Shown: positions 7,850-17,080 of the stretch, one piece after another
Layout of the letters: every line of letters starts with the position of its first letter
Numbering within the stretch: the first letter of the stretch is position 1
Source of the DNA: an uncultured Ruminococcus sp.
GTDB taxonomy: Bacteria > Bacillota > Clostridia > Oscillospirales > Ruminococcaceae
Direction of reading: 5' to 3'
Assembly (NCBI GenBank): GCA_947566125.1
Contig: CANOIR010000022.1
Location: 1-34,664, forward strand
DNA: 34,664 nucleotides
The notes under the pieces: model-generated
The model's database searches: none
What the model was told of the DNA's origin: nothing
The model's input: only the letters and a program-made list of their open reading frames with translations
Translations under genes and position numbers: made by a program

Positions 7850-8479
7850 CTATACTCTTATTCTATATTCTATTTCAGCAAAAATAGATGATATAAAAGA
7901 ATAAACCTGCTGTATCAATGACACCGCAAGCACCATAAGTACTAAAATCACCATCATTACAGCTATTGTAAAAAATATAGACAATAATGCCTTTGAGACA
8001 CTGAACTGATGTACTGCTTTTATTGCCGTAAACATAAGCAAGGCAGACCAAAATATCCCCACAACTTCCGGAATGTGTATAAATATTATCTCATCTCGTA
8101 CAAGAAAGTGCGAAAGCAATACTTGAATATAAAGCTGTGATACATATGGAACAAGTGCATAGGCACTATAAATATATATCTTTCTCATAGTTCCTTCTCC
8201 ATAAAAGAGAGTACATATAGACCAGTTGGATATTGTCCACACAAAAAACAATATAAATGTTCTCGTTATATAAGGCACAATGCTGAATTTATCAAGATCT
8301 GTCATAACGAACTGTTGTCCATAAAAATTTCCGCATAAGATCTCGCCTATAAACCATAAAGCTATAATAATATTTGCAATAAGCATAGAACCGGCTTTTT
8401 TCCAGCGTAGGTCTTCAAATCCTTCAACAGGGTGAAAAACTATATGCCGTATCCACTGTCTTTCCGTAAGCTCCATCAT
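7850..8479 (-). CDS. Yip1-family integral membrane protein
   Basis: Protein of 209 residues with about five hydrophobic helices after a short cytoplasmic N-terminus. The N-terminus carries the family hallmark HPVEGFEDLRWKKAG; the remainder resembles bacterial YIP1-domain proteins. Function is unknown; in bacteria such proteins recur in sugar-transporter loci. ATG 8479 is placed 11 nt after AAGGAG. The gene follows the NHL gene by only 2 bp and shares its transcript. The stop is 17 bp from the fold-back element, which may have inserted between this gene and the DUF5696 gene. Confidence 0.75.
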   Translation of the reverse strand: MMELTERQWIRHIVFHPVEGFEDLRWKKAGSMLIANIIIALWFIGEILCGNFYGQQFVMTDLDKFSIVPYITRTFILFFVWTISNWSICTLFYGEGTMRKIYIYSAYALVPYVSQLYIQVLLSHFLVRDEIIFIHIPEVVGIFWSALLMFTAIKAVHQFSVSKALLSIFFTIAVMMVILVLMVLAVSLIQQVYSFISSIFAEIEYRIRV

Positions 8480-8481
8480 GA

Positions 8482-10002
8482 TTACAGCTTCTCCTTTTTA
8501 TAATCATTTTCAATCTTATATTTTGATTTTGCTTTTCGCTTTTTTCTAAAATGTCTATAAACAAGGCACAATACTATAAATATTACTGATGCAATAACAA
8601 CAGAAAAATTTTCATCAAGCCACTCTTCACGATAACCCTCAAATGCCTTGTTGTAATAATAAGATGAATCTCCAAGCTCAGCATATTCCATAGCTCTTTT
8701 ATAATCACCTTTGCTGATAAGGGCAGACGCTATTCCAAGGTAAGCATTTGTATAATTGCCGTCATGCCTGAGTGCTTCATGCCATGGCTCTAATGCTTCT
8801 TCATATTTGCCGTCATTATAAAGCTCAGTTGCTTTGTGGACTACCTTTCCAAAATCCGTTTCTTCAAATATTGTAACAGTATTTTTCATACCATCTGTTA
8901 CATAAATCTTTCCCATGCTGTATTCAACAGCTGTAGACTGCAATGAAAAACCTCCAAGCCTGTCACTCATACCGCCCATTATAAAAAGCAGATTTCCTTC
9001 TTCATCATATTGAAATATTCTTCCAGTGCCTGTATCAAGGCAACATATTCTTCCCGAATCATCAACATCTACATCGGTAAGCCTTGTTTTAAATTCAACA
9101 TCGGAATATAAATTCTGTTCTGAACTCTGATTAAACGGCAAATCGCCAAATATAATATCAAGTCCTGAAAAGAGATTATCTCCTGCTGCATTTACCTTCT
9201 TTACACGGTCATATTCAGATGTACCGGATTCCGTCACTGTGTAAACAAATCCTTCACTGTCTATATCAAATCCTGTAATTCCGGCAGGTGTGCTTCTTGC
9301 CAGACCGTTTCTCATTTTATTAGTTGAAAAGCGTTTTCTAAAATAATTTGTAATTACCTTTGATGTAGGTTCAACAGAATTGGAACCATAATAACCTTGA
9401 AATTTTCCTGTGCTGCTAAAAAATGCAGCTCCGCTTGTTACATTATTAAGCACACTATATATATTGCCTTCTTTATCAGCTATAACTTTTTTAGGACTGA
9501 ATGTTTCATTTTCATATACTGCTGAATTAGGTTTGGTTATACACAGTCTAACAGTTCCATTTTCATCAATATAAAGAATTCTCGAATTTCCTGTATCTGC
9601 TATATACATACAGCCATTATCGGAAATGAATATCCCCTGCGGTAATGAAAGCTCATATTCATGCCCGTTTTCATCAGTCAATTTATCAAATTCTCTTACT
9701 GCTGATGTAAATTCACTATTTATTTCAACTATACGACTATTGCCCGTATCAGCTATATAAAAGTTTCCATGTGAATCACAAAAAATATCAGATGGACCAT
9801 TGAATTCTCCGCAGCCAAGCTCATTTCCGCTGACTGAACATACTGCTCTGTAACCAGCCTTTGACGGCACAGCTTCTCCCTGATTATTATAGTTGTAATT
9901 ATAACTATTATTTCCATCGGCTGATACATTAAATCCCAGTGACATCATAAGAATACAGCACATAAGTGAAGTGATGATTTTCACTTTTCTCTGCATATAC
10001 AT
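8482..10002 (-). CDS. Secreted NHL-repeat protein with TPR motif and C-terminal membrane anchor
   Basis: About 506 residues: signal peptide (MQRKVKIITSLMCC...SADG), then beta-propeller NHL repeats. Two near-identical blades read FYIADTGNSRIVEI and MYIADTGNSRILYI, with further blades such as ICCLDTGTGRIFQYD. A TPR-like pair follows (ATELYNDGKYEEALEPW and GDYKRAMEYAELGD, about residues 390-445). One membrane helix (VVIASVIFIVLCLVY) and a basic cytoplasmic tail end the protein. The propeller and TPR would face outward, suggesting a binding or scaffold role at the cell surface rather than catalysis. GTG 10011 is too close to AGGAG, so ATG 10002 (11 nt spacing) is preferred. It is tightly linked to the permease and Yip1 genes. 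Confidence 0.85.
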   Translation of the reverse strand: MYMQRKVKIITSLMCCILMMSLGFNVSADGNNSYNYNYNNQGEAVPSKAGYRAVCSVSGNELGCGEFNGPSDIFCDSHGNFYIADTGNSRIVEINSEFTSAVREFDKLTDENGHEYELSLPQGIFISDNGCMYIADTGNSRILYIDENGTVRLCITKPNSAVYENETFSPKKVIADKEGNIYSVLNNVTSGAAFFSSTGKFQGYYGSNSVEPTSKVITNYFRKRFSTNKMRNGLARSTPAGITGFDIDSEGFVYTVTESGTSEYDRVKKVNAAGDNLFSGLDIIFGDLPFNQSSEQNLYSDVEFKTRLTDVDVDDSGRICCLDTGTGRIFQYDEEGNLLFIMGGMSDRLGGFSLQSTAVEYSMGKIYVTDGMKNTVTIFEETDFGKVVHKATELYNDGKYEEALEPWHEALRHDGNYTNAYLGIASALISKGDYKRAMEYAELGDSSYYYNKAFEGYREEWLDENFSVVIASVIFIVLCLVYRHFRKKRKAKSKYKIENDYKKEKL

Positions 10003-10018
10003 AAAAGCCACATCTCCT

Positions 10019-10906
10019 CTATTCTTTTATACCCGAATAAGCCATTGTTTCTATTACATGACGCTGTGCAATGATAAATATAACTGCCGGTGGTACAAGC
10101 ATGAATACTGCTGCTGCCATTGCAACACCTGCTCTGGAAAGTCCTGCTGATGCTGCCTGCTGAACTACTGTAGGCAGTGTTTTAAGCGATTCATCAAATA
10201 TAACAGAACCACCTTGAATATTCCATGCTGACTGAAAGGCAAATATAACTAATGTCATAAGAGCCGGCTTTTGATTCGGCATTACTACCTGCCAGCATAT
10301 TCTAAAAAGACCTGCACCATCGACCTTTGCTGCTTCAATAATAGAATCGGGCATCTGACTTATAGATTGCCGCATAAGAAACACACATATCGGTGACGCA
10401 GCTGATGGAAGTATAAGTGCTGCCATACTATTGACAATACCCATCTTGGCAAGAACTATATACTGCATTATGTAAATAACATTGCTTTGATACAGAAGTG
10501 ATATTACTATAATAGAATTTATAAACTTTGCACCCGGGAATTTTACCTTTGCAAGACAAAATGCAATCATTGAGGAAAAAATGACCTGTATAATAGTAAT
10601 AACAGCAGTTACATATATGCTGTTAAATACGTACCTTGAAAATGGAACTGATTCATCACTGCATATTCTAAACATATTAGTATAATTTGAAAGCGTAGGC
10701 TCTAAAACATACAGCTTAGGCGGAAACACAAATATTTCCTGCACGGGTTTTATTGACATTATAACCGTAAGATAAATTGGCAGGATCATAAAAAGTGCAG
10801 CTGCAAAAAGCAGGATAAATACTAAAATATTGCCGAATCTTCTTTTCACTACAGGTTTATTAGATGCTTTCATATGAAGCTCTTTGCTGTTTATGTTTTG
10901 TGACAT
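10019..10906 (-). CDS. Carbohydrate ABC transporter permease, MalG type (first pair)
   Basis: About 295 residues and six helices, with the EAA loop IIEAAKVDGAGLFRICW facing the ATPase and the MalG-type start LPIYLTVIMSIKPVQEIFVFPP. A GTG at 10921 opens a longer frame, but GAGGGA lies inside that extension, 8 nt ahead of ATG 10906, which is chosen (N-terminus MSQNINSKEL). It lies 21 bp after its MalF-type partner and 16 bp before the NHL gene. It differs clearly in sequence from the second-pair MalG protein at 3599-4513, so the two pairs are not a recent duplication. Confidence 0.9.
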   Translation of the reverse strand: MSQNINSKELHMKASNKPVVKRRFGNILVFILLFAAALFMILPIYLTVIMSIKPVQEIFVFPPKLYVLEPTLSNYTNMFRICSDESVPFSRYVFNSIYVTAVITIIQVIFSSMIAFCLAKVKFPGAKFINSIIVISLLYQSNVIYIMQYIVLAKMGIVNSMAALILPSAASPICVFLMRQSISQMPDSIIEAAKVDGAGLFRICWQVVMPNQKPALMTLVIFAFQSAWNIQGGSVIFDESLKTLPTVVQQAASAGLSRAGVAMAAAVFMLVPPAVIFIIAQRHVIETMAYSGIKE

Positions 10907-10927
10907 ATACTTATCCCTCACTTTTTA

Positions 10928-11839
10928 TCAGTCACTATATTTGCTAAAAAACTTTGATGCCAATCTGTTTACAAAATACATTATGATAAATAAAATCATA
11001 CATATTGCAGAGGCATAACCCATTTCATAACGCACCCATCCATAATCAAAAGCATGATTCATTATAGTATGTGCCTTGTAATCAGTACTTGGAAAACCTA
11101 AAAGATTCTGTGATACCTCCCCGGATGCAAATGCACTGACTATCTGCATTACAGCAGCAAACATAAGCTGTGGCGACATTGCCGGAATAGTGATATAAAT
11201 AAGCTCCTGCCATCTATTTTTTATTCCTTCTATAGCTCCGGCTTCGTACCATGAACGATCTATATTCTGAAATCCCGCACAAAGTGCAAGAAATCCTGTT
11301 CCAAGGCTCAAATACATTTGAACTACTATAGTGACAAAAAGCACATGATCTCCATTAGTAAGCCACTGAACAGGAGATGTTATAAGCCCTGTATCCAGAA
11401 GAAATGAATTTATATATCCATGTGCATCTCCGCTGAATATTATCTTCCAAACAGTATAGACGCTCGACAGTGATGGTATATAAAATATAAGCGTAAATAT
11501 CGTCCTGAATTTTGGACGCATCTGATTTATAAACCATGCAAGAAGAAAACAAAGCACATAACTTACAGGACCGGTAAATATCGCCGAAACAAGAGTAACA
11601 CGTATAGACTGTAAAAATATTTTATCAGACAAAAATAATGATGCATAATTTGAAAGTCCGACAAATTCAGGAAATTCAACCATGTTGAAATCTGTAAAGC
11701 CTATTGGCAAAGACATAAGTACCGGAACAATGGTAAACAGTGTGAAAAACAACATAAAAGGTAATATCATCAAATATGCAGATCTGTTTTTCTTTATAGA
11801 TATAAACATTTCGCCGCTTTTGCCCGATACACTACCCAA
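10928..11839 (-). CDS. Carbohydrate ABC transporter permease, MalF type (first pair)
   Basis: MalF/UgpA-type permease of about 303 residues, six helices, EAA loop SWYEAGAIEGIKNRWQELIY. The membrane core begins LMILPFMLFFTLFTIVPVLMS, as in the family. The start is ambiguous: GTG 11848 directly abuts GGAG, whereas TTG 11839 is 8 nt downstream of GGAGG and fits better. It lies about 40 bp after the binding-protein gene and directly before its MalG-type partner. This is the standard binding protein - MalF - MalG order, so this pair is the likeliest partner of the 963-residue protein. Confidence 0.9.
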   Translation of the reverse strand: MGSVSGKSGEMFISIKKNRSAYLMILPFMLFFTLFTIVPVLMSLPIGFTDFNMVEFPEFVGLSNYASLFLSDKIFLQSIRVTLVSAIFTGPVSYVLCFLLAWFINQMRPKFRTIFTLIFYIPSLSSVYTVWKIIFSGDAHGYINSFLLDTGLITSPVQWLTNGDHVLFVTIVVQMYLSLGTGFLALCAGFQNIDRSWYEAGAIEGIKNRWQELIYITIPAMSPQLMFAAVMQIVSAFASGEVSQNLLGFPSTDYKAHTIMNHAFDYGWVRYEMGYASAICMILFIIMYFVNRLASKFFSKYSD

Positions 11840-11880
11840 TGACCTCACCTCCGTTTTATCCTACTCGTTTTATGCTACTG

Positions 11881-14772
11881 CTAATTTAAACTTTCATTTT
11901 TTCTCTTTATCTCATTATTTATATCACGATTATACCACCTAAGAGTATCACGTGGGTTTTCTTTGTTGTTTACAGTTTCACGAAAGGCATTCATTATATT
12001 TCTTGTAACTGCATAAGATGACGGCAAGACCGGTATTTCCTGAATCTCTGCCATAGAACTTTCAAGTGATTCAAGTTCCTTTGACGACCACGGCATTTGC
12101 TTTAATGTATTTACATTTGCAGGTGCATATCTTCCAAGCTGTCCCATAAGGTTTTCCGTCTGTTGTGCATATTTTGTTTGAATATCAGACGAACAAAACC
12201 ACTTTATATATTCCCATGTATCTTCCAATTTTGCTTTATCATCATCTTTAAATAAAACTGCACCTGAACCAGAAGAATTTACCGCATGGGAAATACTTCC
12301 GTCTTTACGCAGAGTTCCAGGTATTGTCGTAAAACCCCACAATCCGTTTATTTCCGGTGCAGCTGTGCTTAACTGGTTGCAGAATGTATAATCCGCAATA
12401 ACTATAGGATAATTTCCGGTACGAAACTCGCTGAAAGGGTCGTATTGCTGAGCAAGATTATATTTTGTATAAAATGATGTCCACATCTCAAAAGCTTCGG
12501 CAGCCTGTTCTGTATCGAAAGTAGTCTTTGTTTTGGAATCATTATAATAATTCATGCCATTTTGCAGCATAAGCGTAGCAAAAGTATGTCCCGTTTCAGT
12601 AGCCGGTGAGATTTGATTTGTACTTTTTATTGAATTTACTTGAACTTCCGGCAATACCAGACCAGCAGACATATAATTTCTTTGCATTGCAGGCAGCATA
12701 TCTATAAGTTCCTGCCATGTTTCTGGAGGTGATTGAATCCCAATATCACTAAGTATATCTTTACGGTAAAACATCATCGCCCAGCTTCTGTTTAAAGGCA
12801 CTGCATATATTTTATTATTATATGTATAAGGCTCAAACGCATTATCAGTATAATCAACTGTAATTTTATCAAAGCCCGATAGCTCTGATAAATCGGCAAG
12901 TAAACCACGGCTTCCAAGGTTTACAGGCACTTCATCACTTAAAAACAGTGCTGCATCCGGTCCTTCATCTGCAAGAGCTGCTTCAACTATTCCACCTGAT
13001 ACAAGCTTTATCGAAACAGCTCTGCCATATTCTTGAACAAATTCTGATTCTGTAAGTTCTCTTACTACCTGTGTTTGTTCACGTCCAAGCAAAACCCAAA
13101 CTTCTATAGGGTCAGAATCATTTATATCAGATGAATTGTCCATACTGCACAGTTCTGATTCATCACTTTTAAATGATGCTAAGAACTTTTGAAATCCATA
13201 TGATATTCGTTCTAAAAAGCCAGCATCTATATCTGAAAATTCACTGTTTTTAGATGCCAATTCAATATAATCTATTTCTAAAGGCTGTTCACGGCAATTA
13301 CACATCCAAGAAGAAATCGATGTTATACAATTCTTTATCTGAGATAGATAATCCGGTATTTTTATAGGCGAAGAAACACACTTTTCAAGAATCACTGCCA
13401 TATTTTCAAGCGAAGATGCTTCTGAACCGTGTTCTCCTGACAATAATTCTATATCTGACTGTATTTTTCTTAGTTCCTTGGCAATTCTTTTAAAATCATC
13501 AATAAGTCCCGGTACTTTTTCATGCACATAATAATCCGTATACTTATCCGGTGATGGACTTGTTATCATAACTATACTGCGATATTCTTTGTTAAGTTCA
13601 TTTACAATATCCTCAAGATACTGTATATACTCGCCTATAGCTCCCGGAACAGCCTCCAGTGTAAGTGTATGTGTTTCTCCTGCTGTTAAATAGACATAAA
13701 GACCCTTATCATCACTCGTTTTAATTTCAGTTAATTCAAAATCGGTGCTATAATAAAATCGAACTTCCGCCATATCTTCACACAGCACTTCACCGTCAAT
13801 ATAAATTCTGCGATTTGAAAAAAGTCCACGCAGTTCTTCCTGACGTGCCTTTACTCCTATTTTATACCAACCGTCATTTGGAACAGATACCTTCCATGTG
13901 AGCATTTGTCCCGATTTTTTAAAGTTTCCTTTTCCTATTGTATTATAAATAGTATGCCACGGATCAGAAGGCGAAACACCTACACTTGAATGGTCATATG
14001 TAGGATACAATGTCGGGTCAGATTTGTATTCAGCATTTTCACCTTCTATGCGAATTAAAGACTGCGGTGTATCATCTATAGATACACAAGCGTCTACAGA
14101 TGCTGTATACTCTTCATATGTCTTATAATTTATGGGTCTATGCAATTTTATATATTCTGCTTTTATTTTCCCTCTTTGAATATTTAACTGCAATTCATGT
14201 CTTCCCTTTTCAAAAAAGAAAACTAAAGGTTTATTTTGCAGTCCATCAGGATCTTTAATATCTGTTTTAAGCTCTGCTTCCTCATGAACCTGAGTTGGTC
14301 TGAGTTCGTTGCCGTTTTTATCCTTTTGAATAGGCTTTTCATTTTTATATATTTTATTTAATCTAAGTCTTTCTGCACTGTCAAAAGGAATTTCTCCGTC
14401 TATCTCAATTGAAAATTCTATTTCTGTTGATGAATCTTCGACAGGAATATATTCGATCTCTATGCAATAAAATCCTGTATTTGAGATATTTACACTTCCA
14501 GAAATATTTTCATCGTCCTGAATCAATTGGGAAATGGTTATACTCTCTACAGGATATTCTTGATTTTTATAGTCTTCAATATATTTTTCAAGATACTGTC
14601 TATAGGTTATTTTCTTTTCAAACAACAGAGGCTGATTTCCATCCTCCATTCTTGAATCTGACTCTATAATAATATTGTCTTTTGCTGAAACATAAAACGG
14701 CATCACATCATTTATAAGATTAAATGATGTGATGATGCTCACAATTGATATAAAAAATCTTCTGCAAAACAT
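11881..14772 (-). CDS. Giant secreted solute-binding protein with N-terminal carbohydrate-binding-like domains
   Basis: 963 residues, about twice the usual size. A signal-peptide-like N-terminus (residues 1-30) lacks a lipobox Cys. About residues 35-215 and 240-375 look like beta-sandwich, CBM/PA14-type modules (FYCIEIEYIPVED...EIDGEIPF; IRIEGENAEYKSD...GWYKIGVKARQEE...IYIDGEVL). About 380-545 is mostly helical and charged. About 555-960 is an extracellular solute-binding domain of the sugar type (PPETWQELIDMLPAMQ, FRTGNYPIVIADYTF, TWEYIKWFCSSDIQTKYAQQ). A standard Gram-positive binding protein is a lipoprotein of about 430 residues. This one must be held at the membrane some other way: an uncleaved signal, or partners such as the NHL protein. 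It is the first gene of the locus, with its own promoter. Confidence 0.88.
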   Translation of the reverse strand: MFCRRFFISIVSIITSFNLINDVMPFYVSAKDNIIIESDSRMEDGNQPLLFEKKITYRQYLEKYIEDYKNQEYPVESITISQLIQDDENISGSVNISNTGFYCIEIEYIPVEDSSTEIEFSIEIDGEIPFDSAERLRLNKIYKNEKPIQKDKNGNELRPTQVHEEAELKTDIKDPDGLQNKPLVFFFEKGRHELQLNIQRGKIKAEYIKLHRPINYKTYEEYTASVDACVSIDDTPQSLIRIEGENAEYKSDPTLYPTYDHSSVGVSPSDPWHTIYNTIGKGNFKKSGQMLTWKVSVPNDGWYKIGVKARQEELRGLFSNRRIYIDGEVLCEDMAEVRFYYSTDFELTEIKTSDDKGLYVYLTAGETHTLTLEAVPGAIGEYIQYLEDIVNELNKEYRSIVMITSPSPDKYTDYYVHEKVPGLIDDFKRIAKELRKIQSDIELLSGEHGSEASSLENMAVILEKCVSSPIKIPDYLSQIKNCITSISSWMCNCREQPLEIDYIELASKNSEFSDIDAGFLERISYGFQKFLASFKSDESELCSMDNSSDINDSDPIEVWVLLGREQTQVVRELTESEFVQEYGRAVSIKLVSGGIVEAALADEGPDAALFLSDEVPVNLGSRGLLADLSELSGFDKITVDYTDNAFEPYTYNNKIYAVPLNRSWAMMFYRKDILSDIGIQSPPETWQELIDMLPAMQRNYMSAGLVLPEVQVNSIKSTNQISPATETGHTFATLMLQNGMNYYNDSKTKTTFDTEQAAEAFEMWTSFYTKYNLAQQYDPFSEFRTGNYPIVIADYTFCNQLSTAAPEINGLWGFTTIPGTLRKDGSISHAVNSSGSGAVLFKDDDKAKLEDTWEYIKWFCSSDIQTKYAQQTENLMGQLGRYAPANVNTLKQMPWSSKELESLESSMAEIQEIPVLPSSYAVTRNIMNAFRETVNNKENPRDTLRWYNRDINNEIKRKNESLN

Positions 14773-14805
14773 AGCTATTCCCGCCTTCTCTTCACTTTAC
14801 AAAAT

Positions 14806-14835
14806 ATTATACCAAATTTAGTATATTTTTGTCAA
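14806..14835 (-). promoter_or_regulatory. Promoter of the binding protein/permease locus
   Basis: Minus-strand TTGACA (14835-14830), 18-bp spacer, TATAAT (14811-14806), just after the tadA stop. No operator-like repeat was seen around it. Confidence 0.8.
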
Positions 14836-14851
14836 GTTTGATAGAGCGTTA

Positions 14852-15400
14852 TTAATCACCGTTTTCACTTGCTCTTTTAAATGCCATCGACATACTTTTG
14901 TCCCAGTGCAAACCGTTTTCTTTCTTTTTCCGTCTTAGCTCCTTAAAAAAAACTTTAAGCAGAGTGCTACACTGTTCTTCCATAACCCCTCCTGCAACTT
15001 CAGGTTTATGATTATACGGAAAAGCAAACATCTTTTGAACAGAACAAACTGAACCTGATTTTTTATCATATGCACCAAATATTACCCTGTCTAATTTTGA
15101 ATGGATAATCGCTCCGGCACACATAGGGCATGGTTCAAGTGTTACATACATCTCACTGTCAACTATTCGCCAGCCGCCAAGTTTTTTGCTTGCATTTTCA
15201 ATAGCCATAAGCTCTGCGTGTGCAAGAGGTGATTTGTCACTCTCACGTTTATTCCAGCCTTCACCTATTATATTGCCAGTAGGTTTATGCACTATTACAG
15301 CACCAACCGGAACTTCTCCCAAAGAAGCCGCATATTCAGCAAGCTCCAATGCTCTTTCCATATAACATTTGTCTAAATCATTATTTATATTACAACACAT
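14852..15400 (-). CDS. tadA: tRNA-specific adenosine deaminase
   Basis: Zinc enzyme converting wobble adenosine 34 of tRNA-Arg(ACG) to inosine. The catalytic zinc motifs are intact: HAE (LAHAELMAIENA) and PCPMCAG. The substrate-pocket segment EVPVGAVIVHKPTG and the LGGWRI block are also present. The product is about 182 residues, slightly longer than E. coli TadA, with a Lys-rich C-terminal tail (KELRRKKKENGLHWDKS). The longest frame begins with GTG 15412, but ATG 15400 gives an N-terminus aligning with known TadA. No clear ribosome site is present, and the gene starts about 20 bp after the CPBP-like stop, so re-initiation is likely. Confidence 0.93.
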   Translation of the reverse strand: MCCNINNDLDKCYMERALELAEYAASLGEVPVGAVIVHKPTGNIIGEGWNKRESDKSPLAHAELMAIENASKKLGGWRIVDSEMYVTLEPCPMCAGAIIHSKLDRVIFGAYDKKSGSVCSVQKMFAFPYNHKPEVAGGVMEEQCSTLLKVFFKELRRKKKENGLHWDKSMSMAFKRASENGD

Positions 15401-15421
15401 AATCACAATCACAAATAAAAA

Positions 15422-16597
15422 TTATACGAATATTTCAGTAATCATAAGCATACCCAAAAGTATCCATGCCAATATTAACGGCGTCTTAAACAAGCTGTAC
15501 TTCAGCTTTTCCTTTATCGGAATAAATGTACCGTAATCTTTCATTTTTAGTGCCTTTCCTTTGAATGCAGTCAAAATAAGACTTCCAGTTAATCCGATTA
15601 TAAAAACAGAAAATATAAATACCAACTCTAACTGTATGCCATTTACAGGTGGAAGCTCTTTAAAATAGAACATTGAAAAACTAAGCGTTCTGCCTATGAT
15701 ATGAACAATAATTCCGCCGATAACTGAACCGCTGTTCCATACACAATAACCTGCTATTAAAAATATTACAAAGTTAATTCCTGCTGAAAATGGATTGTGC
15801 ATTTCCACAGTAGCAATAATCGCAATAGTAAAAACCGCAAAGCTTACGCCTGATTGACGCATTGACTGAAAAATTGCTCCGTGAAAAATCAATTCTTTCA
15901 TAATAGGTACTGCAATCAGCTCAAAAACGAGCAGAACCACCGTACAGCCATTATCCATACCAAGAGAAATATTATAAATAGTATTTACATCATTAACAAT
16001 AAATATATTAGTCGGCAGATAAACTCTAATCAACATCGTAATTGACAATGCAACAAGCATTGTACTTATAGCTGTAAAAATCGACAACTTATTTTCTACT
16101 TTCAAAGGATATGCAACTTTAGAAGGCATTTTTAGAACTCTTCGAATAAAAAGTAACGGAACAAGAAATTTCATAATTCCTTCAAATATAAATGTAGCTG
16201 CTACTGCATATTGATCACCATAAACTGAACTATCATGAAAGCTATAGCTTATCTCTACACCAAGACATTTTAAGGTCAATATAAAAGGAAGCACAAAAAC
16301 ATTTTCTGCAAGTGCATATATATAAATAACTACCGTTATAAGTTTACATATATTTTTAAGAGCAGATTTCTCGTGTTTTTCGGAATTTTCATTATGCATT
16401 CCCACTCCGTCTACATACGTATACAGTTTGCTTGAACGTTTGCCCGAAAACACATATGGATTATTTTCACTGCATCTCCAATTACGATAGAGCTTGTTGT
16501 ATTCATCACTCTTGACCGGTGAATCAGAGGCATACTCCACTTCGATTTCTTCATTTAAATTTGTGTAACTAATATTTTTCAAAATATCACCCTTCAT
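15422..16597 (-). CDS. CPBP-family-like membrane protein with degenerate protease motifs
   Basis: 391 residues: a hydrophilic N-terminal region of about 85 residues, then about eight hydrophobic helices. The CPBP (Rce1-type) core is recognisable, but the three active-site motifs are altered. EExxxR appears as KELIFHG (PIMKELIFHGAIFQS), the FxxxH motif as TVEMHN, and HxxxN as HIIGR. It may therefore be a pseudo-enzyme or have a changed activity; the intact family member at 17125-18141 gives a direct comparison. It precedes tadA on the same strand. Function is unknown; CPBP proteins act in prenyl-protein processing, bacteriocin immunity or membrane-protein turnover. Confidence 0.7.
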   Translation of the reverse strand: MKGDILKNISYTNLNEEIEVEYASDSPVKSDEYNKLYRNWRCSENNPYVFSGKRSSKLYTYVDGVGMHNENSEKHEKSALKNICKLITVVIYIYALAENVFVLPFILTLKCLGVEISYSFHDSSVYGDQYAVAATFIFEGIMKFLVPLLFIRRVLKMPSKVAYPLKVENKLSIFTAISTMLVALSITMLIRVYLPTNIFIVNDVNTIYNISLGMDNGCTVVLLVFELIAVPIMKELIFHGAIFQSMRQSGVSFAVFTIAIIATVEMHNPFSAGINFVIFLIAGYCVWNSGSVIGGIIVHIIGRTLSFSMFYFKELPPVNGIQLELVFIFSVFIIGLTGSLILTAFKGKALKMKDYGTFIPIKEKLKYSLFKTPLILAWILLGMLMITEIFV

Positions 16598-16774
16598 TAA
16601 AATATAAAAAGCATTAAAAAATATATTGTTTAGTCGGTTTCACACATAAAATAAATGCTAATTATAATTATTATAACATATACACATCAAATAATAATAT
16701 AGTTTTTAAGTACATTTTATATTATTTTTTTAAGAATTATCAAAAAAGAAATTCATCCCACTTAAAAAAACCTC

Positions 16775-16803
16775 TTGCAATTCTATATGAAATCTGTTAT
16801 AAT
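16775..16803 (+). promoter_or_regulatory. Promoter of the ferredoxin gene
   Basis: TTGCAA (16775-16780), 17-bp spacer, perfect TATAAT (16798-16803), with the ferredoxin start about 50 bp downstream. The stretch 16598-16774 upstream is AT-rich and shows nothing else recognisable. Confidence 0.8.
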
Positions 16804-16850
16804 TAAATCAGCAAAGTTTTTTTGCATACATATAAGAAGGGTGGAGGTGA

Positions 16851-17030
<180 letters not shown>

Positions 17031-17040
17031 GTAAAAAAAG

Positions 17041-17075
17041 AACCGCTTCTCTCTTTATCTTTGAGAGAAGCGGTT
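17041..17075. terminator. Hairpin after the ferredoxin gene, probable terminator or attenuator
   Basis: 13-bp perfect stem AACCGCTTCTCTC / GAGAGAAGCGGTT with a 9-nt loop, 10 bp after the ferredoxin stop. The T-run after it on the plus strand is short (TTT), so termination may be partial; an A-run precedes it. Confidence 0.65.
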
Positions 17076-17080
17076 TCACA

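Noticed and set aside
7608..7904. 98-codon plus-strand frame across the fold-back element
   Set aside because: Covers the element and flanking gene ends; no transposase-like motif and no ribosome site.
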